Position numbers and translations under genes: made by a program. A stretch of DNA of 64,000 nucleotides from Microbacterium terregens (GTDB lineage: Bacteria > Actinomycetota > Actinomycetes > Actinomycetales > Microbacteriaceae): NCBI RefSeq assembly GCF_039534975.1, contig NZ_BAAAWH010000001.1:930001-994000 (forward strand). Reading direction: 5' to 3'. Below, piece after piece: positions 33,285 through 42,253 of the stretch. The notes under the pieces are model-generated. The model was not told the origin of the DNA. It did not search any database and saw only the letters and a list, made by a program, of their open reading frames with translations. Positions within the stretch are counted from its first letter, which is position 1, and each line of letters opens with the position of its first letter.

Positions 33285-35002
33285 ACTCCGCCGCCCTCGC
33301 CGGCTTCCTCGCCACCACGGCGCGCCCCGTCCCACCGGGCGCGCCCGGTGGGACGCGTGCCACCGGTGGCCCCGTGCAGCTGGATCACCGGGGGTTGCGT
33401 TCCACCGCGGGCTCGAACGCGGTACTGGCGGTCTCGCGGGTGGTGCGGCGGGCGGACGGAAACGTGACGGACCGCGAGGTCGCCGAACTGATGCGCGCTG
33501 ATCCGCACGCCCTCACCCGGCTTCTGCCCCCGTTCGGGGCTGTCGGCGTCGACGAGGGCGGCGTGTCGATGGTCGCGGATTCGCTGGGGTTCCAGCACCT
33601 GTTCCACACCGAGACCGGGAGTGCCGGGAGCGCGGTGCTGTCCAGCTCCGCGCTGCAGGCCGGGTGGGCCGCGTCCGCGCCGCTGGATCGCACGGCCGTC
33701 GGGATCCAGTCGCTGCTCGGCTGGCAGATGGGACAGCGCACGCTGTTCGACGGCATCCGCAAGCTCGACCCGGGCGCGGTCGCCCGCCTCGGCGAGGACG
33801 GGGTGGCGGTCTCCGCATCACGTGCGCGCGCGACAGCCCCGATCGAGCTCACCGACGCGGTGCACGAGGCAGCCGCGCTCCTGCGGGTGTCCCTCAACGC
33901 CCTGCTCGACGATCACCCCGAGGCGGTGCTCCAGCTCACCGGCGGCATGGACTCGCGGCTGCTGCTCAGCGCGATTCCCGAACGCCGGCGGCGTGGGCTC
34001 CGGGCGATGACGCTGGAGGTGCCGGGGACGGGAGACGTCGCGCGGGCGCGGGCGATCACGGCGCGCTACGGCATCCACCATTCCGTGCACGGGCTCACCG
34101 ACGTCGCTGCGGTCACCGCCGCCCAGGCGTGGGAGCTGTGCCGCGCCGACGCCATCCGCCTGGACGGCATGGCCGACCCGGTCGCGCTCGCGGCGCAGCG
34201 GATCGCCGAGCGCGACTTCGACCAGGGCGTGCGGATCTCGGGGCTGGGCGGCGAGATCGCGCGGGGCTTCTACTACGTCGGGCGGACCCGGGACCGGCCG
34301 TACACCCGGAAGGATGCCGAGCAGCTGGCGGCATGGCGGATGTTCGTGAACGAGGCGGTCGAACCGGGCCTGCTCACGGACGAGTTCAGCACGCAGGCGC
34401 GAGAGGCCGCCAACCGGGCGGTCTACGACGCGCTGCGCGCCGGCGGGGACGAGTGGTTCCGGGCGGCCGATGAGCTGTACGTCGGCCATCGCATGCAGCG
34501 CTGGGCGGGCGCCACGGACGTGGCCGTGTCCGACCAGCGCGTGGTCATCAATCCCATGCTCGACCCGGGTTTCCTCGACATCGCCGCGCGACTGCGACCG
34601 CAGGACAAGGCGCACGCCCGATTCCTCGGTGCGCTGCAGATGGAACTGGATCCCGAGCTCGGCGTGATGCCCCTCGATGGACGCCCGCCGCCGTCGGCGT
34701 ACGCGAACCCGGTGCCCTGGCAGCCGGCGCTGGACGCGGTGCGCACCGGTCGCCGGGCAGCGCGCAAGGCTCTGCAGCGGCTGCGTCGAGGCAACCGCCC
34801 GCCGGCCGGCGGATCGATCATGGCGGCGAAGGTCGTCGCGCACTGGCGGGAGAACCCCGGGCTGCTGGATCCCGTCAATGGACTGGACTTCGTGCGCGCC
34901 GACTGGGTGGAGGCGGTGCTCGCGGGACGCGTCGAACCGCGTCCGAGCTCGGTCGCGTTCGTGACCAACCTGATCGTGGTCAGTTCGCCCGACCCCGGGT
35001 AG
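33281..35002 (+). CDS. Asparagine-synthetase-like protein (carrier-module associated)
   Basis: A protein of 573 residues. The ATP-pyrophosphatase motif appears as LTGGMDSRLLL near residues 219-229, corresponding to SGGxDS of AsnB. The preceding roughly 190 residues follow the Ntn-hydrolase half (GAVGVDEGG, SLLGWQMGQRTLFDGIRKLDPG), but there is no N-terminal Cys after the initiator, so glutaminase activity is probably lost. Such homologues form amide bonds with other amines in antibiotic and glycan pathways. ATG 33281 overlaps the carrier stop. It converges with the glycosyltransferase at 34980, overlapping it by 23 bases. The product is unknown. Confidence 0.78.
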   Translation: MNSAALAGFLATTARPVPPGAPGGTRATGGPVQLDHRGLRSTAGSNAVLAVSRVVRRADGNVTDREVAELMRADPHALTRLLPPFGAVGVDEGGVSMVADSLGFQHLFHTETGSAGSAVLSSSALQAGWAASAPLDRTAVGIQSLLGWQMGQRTLFDGIRKLDPGAVARLGEDGVAVSASRARATAPIELTDAVHEAAALLRVSLNALLDDHPEAVLQLTGGMDSRLLLSAIPERRRRGLRAMTLEVPGTGDVARARAITARYGIHHSVHGLTDVAAVTAAQAWELCRADAIRLDGMADPVALAAQRIAERDFDQGVRISGLGGEIARGFYYVGRTRDRPYTRKDAEQLAAWRMFVNEAVEPGLLTDEFSTQAREAANRAVYDALRAGGDEWFRAADELYVGHRMQRWAGATDVAVSDQRVVINPMLDPGFLDIAARLRPQDKAHARFLGALQMELDPELGVMPLDGRPPPSAYANPVPWQPALDAVRTGRRAARKALQRLRRGNRPPAGGSIMAAKVVAHWRENPGLLDPVNGLDFVRADWVEAVLAGRVEPRPSSVAFVTNLIVVSSPDPG

Positions 35003-36209
35003 AGCCCACCGCGGGCGCGGCGATCTCTTCGTACAGCCGGTTCACGCGCTCGAGGCGGTGCGCCCAGAGGTGGGTGCGGGCGGCGCGTTCGCGCGCGGCA
35101 TCCCCCATGCGCTGTCGGAGATCCGGATCCTCGACGAGTGTGCGGATCGCCGCGGCGACGTCGGCTGCCAGCTGGGCGGGGGAGTCCGCGTCGAGCCGGA
35201 ACGCGCAGGAGTCGTCGACGTTCGCGCCGGGCCCGCCGCGGCGGCAGACGATGAGGGGAAGCCCGTACGCCATCGCCTCGAGGCTGACATTCCCGCCGGG
35301 CTCCCGATAGCTCGGGAAGACGAAGACGTCGGCGCGCTCGTAGAAACCGTCCACGTCGTCACGCGGGACCTTGCCGTGGAAGGCGACCCGCGCGCTCAGA
35401 CCGAGCTCGGCGACGAGGGCCTCGCACGCCGCACGGTCGTTGCCGTCGCCGACGACATCGAGGGTCACGTTCAGATCCCGCGTGCGACCGAGGGCCGTGA
35501 CGACGTCGCGGAGCCCCTTGGTGCGCACGATCCTGCCCACGAAGAGGAGTCGCACCGGGCCATCGCGTCGGGAGCGATCCACCGGTGCGGGAACGGAGTG
35601 GACGGCCGTCTCGCTCATGATCTCGAACTGCCGCAGCCGGAGCCCGCTGAGGAAATCCTGCACGTACGGGGCTACGCCGATCACGCACGCGGCCGACTCG
35701 TACGTGCGTCGCAGCAGCGGATCGCGTCGGATCCGCCAGGCGTCGAGGGCGCGCAGCCGTTGCCACCACGGCGTCGCTCCCTCCTCCTCGGTGAACGCCG
35801 GCGGCGAGTCGAGGCTGCCGCCCACCGGGCCGATGAGGAGAGGGATGCCCAGCCCCGCCGCCGGCGACGGGTAGCGCATCGCGACCGGTACCGGCTGATG
35901 GGCGACGTCGAACTGCTCACCCGCAGCCTGTCGCCGCCGGATCCATCGCTGCGCACGGACGTAGAAGGGCAGGTACCCGGGCTGCATCAGGCTGTTGAGC
36001 CGCTCGAATCGGCCCACGCCGGGCGGCTCCTCCCACTCGATGACGCGAACGCCGGGCAGCTGCTGCGCGGAGGGCGTATGGCCGCGCTTGAAGGTCGTCA
36101 ACAGGGTGAGGTCGTGCTCCTCCGAGAGCATCCGCGCCCACTGGAAGGCGACCCACGCTTCTCCGATGTCCTCGCCGTCGCACGCCGGTGCGATCATCAG
36201 GACTTTCAT
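34980..36209 (-). CDS. Family 4 glycosyltransferase (GT-B fold)
   Basis: A protein of 409 residues. The N-terminal half starts MKVLMIAPACDGEDIGEAW and contains GPVGGSL; the C-terminal half has the classical GT4 pattern RLLFVGRIVRTKGLRDVV, VVGDGND, VAFHGKVPRDDV and the FPSYREPGGNVSLEAMAYGLP segment, in which an EP-GGN-SLE form replaces the usual EGFG..LEAMA. It is last in the minus-strand group Wzz-like, polymerase, family 2 transferase, this gene, and starts 22 bases after the transferase stop. It probably adds one sugar to the repeat unit. Confidence 0.87.
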   Translation of the reverse strand: MKVLMIAPACDGEDIGEAWVAFQWARMLSEEHDLTLLTTFKRGHTPSAQQLPGVRVIEWEEPPGVGRFERLNSLMQPGYLPFYVRAQRWIRRRQAAGEQFDVAHQPVPVAMRYPSPAAGLGIPLLIGPVGGSLDSPPAFTEEEGATPWWQRLRALDAWRIRRDPLLRRTYESAACVIGVAPYVQDFLSGLRLRQFEIMSETAVHSVPAPVDRSRRDGPVRLLFVGRIVRTKGLRDVVTALGRTRDLNVTLDVVGDGNDRAACEALVAELGLSARVAFHGKVPRDDVDGFYERADVFVFPSYREPGGNVSLEAMAYGLPLIVCRRGGPGANVDDSCAFRLDADSPAQLAADVAAAIRTLVEDPDLRQRMGDAARERAARTHLWAHRLERVNRLYEEIAAPAVGSTRGRAN

Positions 36210-36231
36210 GCCGGTCGGCCTCTCGGTGGGT

Positions 36232-37143
36232 TCATCTGGGGAGGAGGCTATCGCGTGCTCCGAGCAGCGGCGGCCGCTCTTTCGGATGCAGCAGCGCCCG
36301 CACGGTCGGCCAGGACTTGGCGTGGCCGAGCAGCCCCCGTCGCACCTCGGTCGCGACGGTCAGCCAGAAGTAGACGATCGCCCGGACGGTGCCGGTTCGC
36401 CGGCGGTACAGCCGCACGCGGTTGAGGATCTTCATCGTGTGGGTCGTCGCGCTCTCTCCTGATCCGCCGCCGATGTGCATGGCGCCCGCCGCGGGCGTGT
36501 ACACCGTGGCCCACCCGGCGTCCTTGGCGCGCAGGCTGAAGTCGGTCTCTTCCGAGTAGAGGAAGTACGACTCGTCCATCCCCCCGAGCGCCGCGTAGCG
36601 TGCGCCGTCCACGAGCAGGATCGCGCCCACCGCCCACTCCACCTCGTGCTCGGTCTCGTATTGCTGCGGATCCTCGATGCGTTCGGTGAACATCGGCCTG
36701 CCGGTGAAGCTCAACCCACCCACGCGGCCCATCGTCGGACCCCGCCGCAGCGTCGGTGACAGGCTCCCGTCCTGCTCCCGCACGCGCGGAGCGACCACGG
36801 CGGTCCCCGGCTTGCGCAGCACGGCGTACATCGATGGCACCGAGCCGGGGTCGAGCACGGCGTCGGGGTTGAGGATGAGGATCGCGGAAGCCTGCGGCGA
36901 ATGACGCACGGCGCGGTTCATGCCCGCGGCGTACCCGTCGTTGTGGGAGCGGATCACCGTGCAGTCCGCGCGGCCGTCCAGGATCGCCAGGGTGGCGTCG
37001 GTCGAGCCGTTGTCGACGACGACGACCGAATACGTCAGCTGTCCCATTGCGGCGGGGATGCTGTCCAGCAGCTCGGTGATGTGGTGTTCGCTGTTGAACG
37101 TCACGACGACGGCAGCGATGTCCACGGGCGGCGCGTCGGTCAT
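36232..37143 (-). CDS. Family 2 glycosyltransferase (rhamnosyltransferase-like)
   Basis: A protein of 303 residues with the WbbL/WcaA-like GT-A order: DIAAVVVTFNSEHHI, VVVVDNGSTDAT, ILNPDAVLDPGSV (NPD in place of DxD), then GAILLVDGARYAALGGMDESYFLYSEETDFSLRAKDAGW, the conserved second-half block with catalytic Glu/Asp residues. Similar proteins are rhamnosyl- or galactofuranosyl-transferases. ATG 37143 overlaps the polymerase stop by 4 bp (ATGA), so the two are coupled. Confidence 0.88.
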   Translation of the reverse strand: MTDAPPVDIAAVVVTFNSEHHITELLDSIPAAMGQLTYSVVVVDNGSTDATLAILDGRADCTVIRSHNDGYAAGMNRAVRHSPQASAILILNPDAVLDPGSVPSMYAVLRKPGTAVVAPRVREQDGSLSPTLRRGPTMGRVGGLSFTGRPMFTERIEDPQQYETEHEVEWAVGAILLVDGARYAALGGMDESYFLYSEETDFSLRAKDAGWATVYTPAAGAMHIGGGSGESATTHTMKILNRVRLYRRRTGTVRAIVYFWLTVATEVRRGLLGHAKSWPTVRALLHPKERPPLLGARDSLLPR

Positions 37144-38444
37144 CGCAGGAGCGCCGCCAGACCTGCTTTGGCATCTTCTATCCGGCGGAGCGCGCCGCCC
37201 AGGCCCAGGATCAGGAACAGCGTCCCCATCGTCATCGGGAACGCGAACGCGTCGAACATGAACAGGCACGTGAATCCCGCGCAGACGGCCGCGGCCAGCG
37301 CCACCGCCAGGTCGCGCGACGCCTCGTCGCGCAGCCGAGCCCGAAGCCGGAACAGGGTCACCGCCGCGGTGATCCCCAGCGCGAGGAACGCGAGAGTGCC
37401 GACGATCCCGATCGTCACCAGGAGCAGCAGATACTGGTTGTCGAAGATCCGGTACTTGGGCAGCAGGGTGCCCAAGCCGCGTCCGAACCACGGATCCCGG
37501 GCGATGAAGTCCCCGGCGAACGCGAAGCTGTCGGTGCGCGAGGTGATGCTCGGGTCATCGCCCGCACCGGTGAACAGGCCGACGATGGAGCCGACGAAGC
37601 TCGGCACCAGCACCACCATCGCCAGCACGCCGGCAACCGCCACGGCCAGGACGTATCGCCGTCGGGCGGGTGACCATGCCACCAGGCAGACGAGGACGGC
37701 GACGGCAGCGCCGAGATACGCGGACCGCGACGAGGTGAGCGGGATGATGGCGGCGAGTGCGAGAGCAGGAAGCCACCGCACCACCAGTGGGCGATGATTG
37801 TGGCAGAAGCCGACGTGCAGGGCGATCGGAAGGATCATCGCCAGGATGACGCCGTACTCGATGGGATGCGTCGCGGTCCCGGCCGGGCGAGGGTACCCGC
37901 CGCGGGTGCTGAGGCTGTACGACGGCCCTCCGTTCAGGCCGGGGATCGACAGCTGATCCACCCACAGCTGCCGGGTCGCGATCTGCACCAGACCGAGAAC
38001 CGCGAGGAGTCCGCCGCACACCGCGAAGCGCCAGATGAGCGTGTCGAGGCGGCTTCTCTGATGGATGCCGTCGTGCGTCAGCAGCAGCGTGCCCGACCAC
38101 GACGCGAGAGCGAGCAGCCCGACGTCTGCGGGGCTGATCTCATCCGGGCTGATGGGGCCTGTCATCGCGAGCACATAGGTCACGCCGACGCTGAACAGCA
38201 GGATGCCCAGCGCGATCCGGATGGGCTGAGGCTCGGAGACCGCCCGTCGTGCGGCGCCGACGAAGGTGAGCAGCCAGAGGAGCAGACTCCCCAGACCGAA
38301 GAGCAGGGACGGTGCTCCCGCACTGCCGAGCGGGCCGACGATCAGGCGGGAGGGGAGGAACAACAGCAGCCCGAGGTACAGAGTCAGCCATCCGACCGAG
38401 TCCGTCAGGATCCTCGTCTGCGCGACGGGCAGGAGAGCCGTCAA
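37140..38444 (-). CDS. Wzy/O-antigen ligase-family polymerase
   Basis: A protein of 434 residues with about ten to twelve transmembrane segments and a large periplasm-side loop around ITSRTDSFAFAGDFIARDPWFGRGLGTLL, whose R-x-DSF...GRG pattern is the Wzy_C signature. THPIEYGVILAMILPIALH is the conserved central helix. It presumably polymerises the unit exported by the flippase at 26354. The start is TTG 38444, which overlaps the stop of the Wzz-like gene (TTGA); no better start lies nearby. Its stop overlaps the next gene. Confidence 0.85.
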   Translation of the reverse strand: MTALLPVAQTRILTDSVGWLTLYLGLLLFLPSRLIVGPLGSAGAPSLLFGLGSLLLWLLTFVGAARRAVSEPQPIRIALGILLFSVGVTYVLAMTGPISPDEISPADVGLLALASWSGTLLLTHDGIHQRSRLDTLIWRFAVCGGLLAVLGLVQIATRQLWVDQLSIPGLNGGPSYSLSTRGGYPRPAGTATHPIEYGVILAMILPIALHVGFCHNHRPLVVRWLPALALAAIIPLTSSRSAYLGAAVAVLVCLVAWSPARRRYVLAVAVAGVLAMVVLVPSFVGSIVGLFTGAGDDPSITSRTDSFAFAGDFIARDPWFGRGLGTLLPKYRIFDNQYLLLLVTIGIVGTLAFLALGITAAVTLFRLRARLRDEASRDLAVALAAAVCAGFTCLFMFDAFAFPMTMGTLFLILGLGGALRRIEDAKAGLAALLR

Positions 38445-39211
38445 CTATCCCGTCCCGCCCGGATCTCGATCGGGCCCGTGACCGCGCCCTCGGGTTCCTC
38501 GCTCGGCGCCGGTGCCGTTGGTGCGGGACGACTCCGTCTCCGGCCCCTCGGCGCACGTGGGGGCCGTCGATCGGTGGACGATTCCGCGTCGGCGGGGGCG
38601 GGGGCGCTGCGGCGCATTCTGCGCCGCAGCAGCAGGCCATCCAGCGCGAAGGCGGCGAACCCGGTGACCACCACTCCCACGACGACGGCCGCGATCACGT
38701 TCCGCACCGTGGACGAGGTCTCCCGGGTCGCCTCGGAGTCCACCGCCAACTCCATCGATGTGATGACCGACGACTCCGGCGCATCGACCTCGCCCTGCAG
38801 TCGAGCCAGCTCTTCGGGGATGCGCGTCAGCAGGTGGTCGAGCGTCGACAGCGTCGCCTCGGCCGTCCGGTCGGTCACATCCACCGAGATGACGGGTCCT
38901 CGGGTGGAGTCATCCAGGAGGACTTCGTACTCGGCGGTGCGCGAAAGACGTTCGACCTCGGTATGGGCGGACTCGCTGGCGAAGTACGCGACGACGATGC
39001 TGGCGGGTTGTTCCAGGCCGCTGAGGGCCAGGAACGGGTTGCCCCCCTCCGCGACGGCGTTCGGGCCGGGAAGCAGGAGGACCAGTGCCCGGGCGTTGTA
39101 CTCCGGTGGTGTCACGGAGTAGGCGCTCACAGCGAGCCCGGCGGTCAGAAGAAGTCCGACCAGCACGACGTACCAGCGGCGCGCCAGCGCTTTGACAACA
39201 TCGGCGATCAC
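38441..39211 (-). CDS. Wzz/YveK-like chain-length regulator without kinase domain
   Basis: A protein of 256 residues. A transmembrane helix at about 12-32 (WYVVLVGLLLTAGLAVSAY), a 140-residue external region and a second helix (VIAAVVVGVVVTGFAAFAL) give the Wzz topology; the C-terminal tail is Arg/Pro-rich, with no Walker motifs of a BY-kinase. GTG 39211 follows a strong GGGGAGGAAG ribosome binding site. It leads the minus-strand operon with the polymerase, whose product length it probably controls. A divergent relative starts at 39278. Confidence 0.78.
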   Translation of the reverse strand: MIADVVKALARRWYVVLVGLLLTAGLAVSAYSVTPPEYNARALVLLLPGPNAVAEGGNPFLALSGLEQPASIVVAYFASESAHTEVERLSRTAEYEVLLDDSTRGPVISVDVTDRTAEATLSTLDHLLTRIPEELARLQGEVDAPESSVITSMELAVDSEATRETSSTVRNVIAAVVVGVVVTGFAAFALDGLLLRRRMRRSAPAPADAESSTDRRPPRAPRGRRRSRPAPTAPAPSEEPEGAVTGPIEIRAGRDS

Positions 39212-39277
39212 GGGCTTCCTCCCCCCACGAGCACTCCCCGAAAGCCACGTACAGAGTTAGTCTAATCCGGGGGACGT

Positions 39278-39988
39278 ATGACTTTCTGGGAGCTTTTGCG
39301 AGCGGTTCTCAGGTATTGGCCCATCGTGCTGGCGGGGGCGCTGTGCACCGCCATGGCGGGCGTGGCGATTCTGAGCGACGATGGCGTGTATTTCACGCGT
39401 ACCGAGATCCTGTTCCTCGCTCCGACGAGCCCATCGAACCCGAACGCCCTGCGCACGCAGTCCGAGGACGTCATCGACATGGCCGGCGTGGTGGCCAAGA
39501 GGCTCACCGGCCCGGGCGAAGTGCAGAAGTTCGCCTCCCCGGATGTCACCCTCCTGGGCCTGGGGATTCGAGACGGCTGGTCCCTGCGTCTGCCGGACAC
39601 GGGTGGTCAGTGGGGTACCAACTTCGCGACCCAGCGACTCGTCCTGGACATCGTCGGGCCGACCCTGGAGGCCGTCCGGGAGCGGCAGCAGGACCTGCTG
39701 GAGGGCGTCCGGACCGAGCTGGCTGCGTTGCAGCAGGAGAGGGGCGTCGACGTCTTCAACGAGATCACCTCGCTCGCTGCGCCGGAGACGACCGTGATCA
39801 ATCACGTCGGAGGCAGCCGTCCGCGCGCCCTCGGAATGACCCTGGCGCTGGGCGTGGGCGCGACCATCACCGTGGTCCTGGTGCTCGAGCGGCGTCGTCG
39901 GCGCCGCGAGGTCGAGCGGGGGATGATCACCCGACCTCGACCCGCGGGTGCCTCCGATCGAGCCGATCGGCAGGCGGTCAGACACTGA
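39278..39988 (+). CDS. Second Wzz-like membrane protein
   Basis: A protein of 236 residues with the same two-helix layout as the divergent gene at 38441: YWPIVLAGALCTAMAGVAIL near the start, an external region, then GMTLALGVGATITVVLVLE and a basic tail. The external part includes helix-forming RERQQDLLEGVRTELAALQQERG, as in chain-length regulators. The two genes share a 66-base promoter gap. They may form a mixed oligomer or serve different polymers. It ends at a strong bidirectional hairpin shared with the convergent beta-helix gene. Confidence 0.65.
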   Translation: MTFWELLRAVLRYWPIVLAGALCTAMAGVAILSDDGVYFTRTEILFLAPTSPSNPNALRTQSEDVIDMAGVVAKRLTGPGEVQKFASPDVTLLGLGIRDGWSLRLPDTGGQWGTNFATQRLVLDIVGPTLEAVRERQQDLLEGVRTELAALQQERGVDVFNEITSLAAPETTVINHVGGSRPRALGMTLALGVGATITVVLVLERRRRRREVERGMITRPRPAGASDRADRQAVRH

Positions 39989-39989
39989 T

Positions 39990-40024
39990 GGGTGGTACCC
40001 CTGCACTGCGCAGGGGCACCACCC
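39990..40024. terminator. Bidirectional terminator hairpin between convergent genes
   Basis: GGGTGGTACCCCTGC (39990-40004) pairs with 40010-40024 across a 5-base loop, with a single A/C mismatch. It directly follows the stop of the Wzz-like gene and precedes the stop of the convergent gene. No T-run follows. Confidence 0.75.
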
Positions 40025-40038
40025 AGAACGGACTCGGG

Positions 40039-41616
40039 TCAGTTCGCCGGAGCGACCGCCGTGCCGTCATCGAACAGGTTGTTCGTCCAGACCGCACCGG
40101 GTGCGTTGATGTCGAAGGACGTCACCGGTCCCCAGTATCCGCACACGTACCCGCGGCCGCCTGCACCCATCTCGGTGCCGCGCTGCCACACGTTGTTGGT
40201 GAAACGGATGTCCCGCGTCTGGCCGGAGTACGGCTTGCCCGCGGTGGATCCGCCGTACGTGCAGTACCCGCCCGATCCCGCGATGATCAGGTTGTTGTCG
40301 ATCCGGTTGTTCTGCATCGGATCGAAGTCCGGGTATCCGGTGATCGCGGCGGAGCAGCCGGCATCCGGAGCGAAGTCCGGAGCGTCGCACGCGATGGTGT
40401 TGTGGATCAGGTTGCTGTTCGTGTTGACGCGGATGCCCGACTCGTGGTTGACGCCGGACGTGTCATGCAGCTGGCCGTGGACGTACGAGTCCTGCACCGT
40501 GCAGTTGGCGTAGCAGTTGATCGAGCGGGTTCCGCCGGTCACCTCGACGCGCAGAGCGGTGAAGAACGCATCCCCGATGCCGGTTCCGGCATAGTTGCCC
40601 GCGAAGACCTCGCTGTCGGTGATGGTGAACGAACCGACGTTGTTGTTGTAGTCGGCGTACACCGAGCCGTTGATCTTCGAGTTCTTGATCACGACATCCT
40701 TCGCCAGGATCCGCAGCGAGCAGTTGACCTGCTTGGCGTCGATGACGTACCCGGCGGTCTGAATCGTGCAGGGACCGGTGTAGGCCGTCAGAGCGACCCC
40801 GGCGGGGACCCCGGTCGTTGCAGAGCTGGGGAACGAGCGGCCGAGGGCGACGAACCCGCCGGAGGCCGGGGGTGTCGGCGTGGTCGTCGGCGGCGGAGTC
40901 GGCGTCGGAGTGGCCGTCGGAGTCGGCGTCGGTGTCGCCGTGGGCGTGGGCGTCGCGGTCGGCTTCGGCGTCGCGGTCGGCGTCGGTGTGGCCGTGGGTG
41001 CGGGCGTCGTCGTGGTGCCGGAGGCCTGGTAGACGACATCCACCAGATAGTTCGACCCGGCGAACGTCGAGGTCGGCACCGCGCGCGTGGCGCCGTAGCG
41101 GTAGACGCCGGCACCGGCCTTCAGCGTGAAGCCGTTCTGGTTCTTGGCCGACGAGAGATCGCGGCTGATGGAGGGGTAGCCGCCGTTCGGCGCCTGGTAC
41201 GACACCACATAGGAGGTGCCGCCGGTCAGTGCGACCGGCTTGGTCAGCGGGATGGTGCGCCACCCCGGTGTCGTGCTGGCCTTGAACTTCACGGTTGCCA
41301 GCACGCTGCCCTGTGCCGACCACAGTGTGGCGGTGGTGACGTTCTTCGCGCCACTGCCCTGGTAATACTGCAGGGCGGTGACCGAACCGGACTTGTCCGG
41401 CGAGAACCGCACGCCCAGTTCGACGGCGGCTCTGTCGCGGTCGGCGCCGGAGCTCGGTTTGAGGTCGTCGGCGAAGATGCCTGTCGTGGCGGGAGCGGCC
41501 AGGGCCGGCGCGACCGCCGCACCGGTGAAGGCGAGAGCCAGGGTCGCCACAGCGGCGATCCCCAGCTTCAGCCGATTGGGCAGGGGCGTACGAGGACGTA
41601 GAACATTACGAGGCAT
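40039..41616 (-). CDS. Secreted DUF4082 / right-handed beta-helix protein
   Basis: A protein of 525 residues with a signal peptide (hydrophobic core AAVATLALAFTGAAVAPALA). Residues about 45-185 match DUF4082 (GIFADDLKPSS, VELGVRFSPDKSGSV, GGTSYVVSY), a beta-sandwich common in secreted actinobacterial proteins. A linker of about 45 residues made of TPTPTAT repeats follows. The C-terminal half is rich in Asn turns (KNSKINGSVYADYNNNVG, ESGIRVNTNSN), typical of a right-handed beta-helix, perhaps a glycan lyase or glycan-binding module. ATG 41616 opens the signal peptide, though no ribosome binding site is seen. Confidence 0.75.
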   Translation of the reverse strand: MPRNVLRPRTPLPNRLKLGIAAVATLALAFTGAAVAPALAAPATTGIFADDLKPSSGADRDRAAVELGVRFSPDKSGSVTALQYYQGSGAKNVTTATLWSAQGSVLATVKFKASTTPGWRTIPLTKPVALTGGTSYVVSYQAPNGGYPSISRDLSSAKNQNGFTLKAGAGVYRYGATRAVPTSTFAGSNYLVDVVYQASGTTTTPAPTATPTPTATPKPTATPTPTATPTPTPTATPTPTPPPTTTPTPPASGGFVALGRSFPSSATTGVPAGVALTAYTGPCTIQTAGYVIDAKQVNCSLRILAKDVVIKNSKINGSVYADYNNNVGSFTITDSEVFAGNYAGTGIGDAFFTALRVEVTGGTRSINCYANCTVQDSYVHGQLHDTSGVNHESGIRVNTNSNLIHNTIACDAPDFAPDAGCSAAITGYPDFDPMQNNRIDNNLIIAGSGGYCTYGGSTAGKPYSGQTRDIRFTNNVWQRGTEMGAGGRGYVCGYWGPVTSFDINAPGAVWTNNLFDDGTAVAPAN

Positions 41617-41800
41617 GACAATCCAGGGGGGTTTCGATACGGGGGGTTTCCGTCGGACATTGGGAGTATTCCCCACCAGCCTTGGAATCCAGCCCGGTAT
41701 GAGAGAAGATTCACGGAGTTTTTCCGGCCTTCGGTAGTGTTCGGTGATCCCGGTTCGCGCGATCCGACGCCCCCGGAGACCCATCACGGAGGGCGTGACG

Positions 41801-42253
41801 ATGGCTCGAAGTCCCGGTCCGTTCCGCCTCTTCGTGCTCGTATCCCTCGCGGCGTATGCGGCGCTGGCCGCGGCGATTCTGCTCGCGCCGTTCTCGGTGA
41901 CCGGGGCGCTGGACGCCTTCTCGGAATGGGTGCGCCATGATCTTCAGCTCAGCTGGTTCGGCTCGGGGTGGATCGAGTTCGCCGCCAACGTGGTGCTGTT
42001 CGTGCCCCTCGGTCTGCTTCTGACGCTGCTGTTCCCTCATCCGTGGCAGGGCGTGGTGCTCGCACTCCTGCTGTCGGCCGGTGCCGAGCTCGCGCAGTTC
42101 GTCATCCCGTCGCGCCAGCCCAGTCTGCGTGACGTGCTGGCGAACGTGGCCGGCGCGGCGATCGGCGCGGGGATCGCGTGGCTCTTCGTGCTGCGCAGGC
42201 GACGGACCGCGGCATCCCACACGATGGCCGTGCTCGAGGATCCGGCGCCCTGA
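41801..42253 (+). CDS. VanZ family membrane protein
   Basis: A protein of 150 residues with four hydrophobic segments in the VanZ pattern: LFVLVSLAAYAALAAAILLAPF, then FAANVVLFVPLGLLLTLLFP (the NxxLFxPxG motif), GAELAQFVIPSRQPSLRDVLANVAGAAIGAG (the E-x-x-Q and R-x-x-x-xxD-xxxN signature) and a final helix. ATG 41801 has GGAGGG nine bases upstream. VanZ proteins affect teicoplanin resistance in enterococci, but their general function is not settled. The next gene starts within its stop codon (TGATG). Confidence 0.85.
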   Translation: MARSPGPFRLFVLVSLAAYAALAAAILLAPFSVTGALDAFSEWVRHDLQLSWFGSGWIEFAANVVLFVPLGLLLTLLFPHPWQGVVLALLLSAGAELAQFVIPSRQPSLRDVLANVAGAAIGAGIAWLFVLRRRRTAASHTMAVLEDPAP

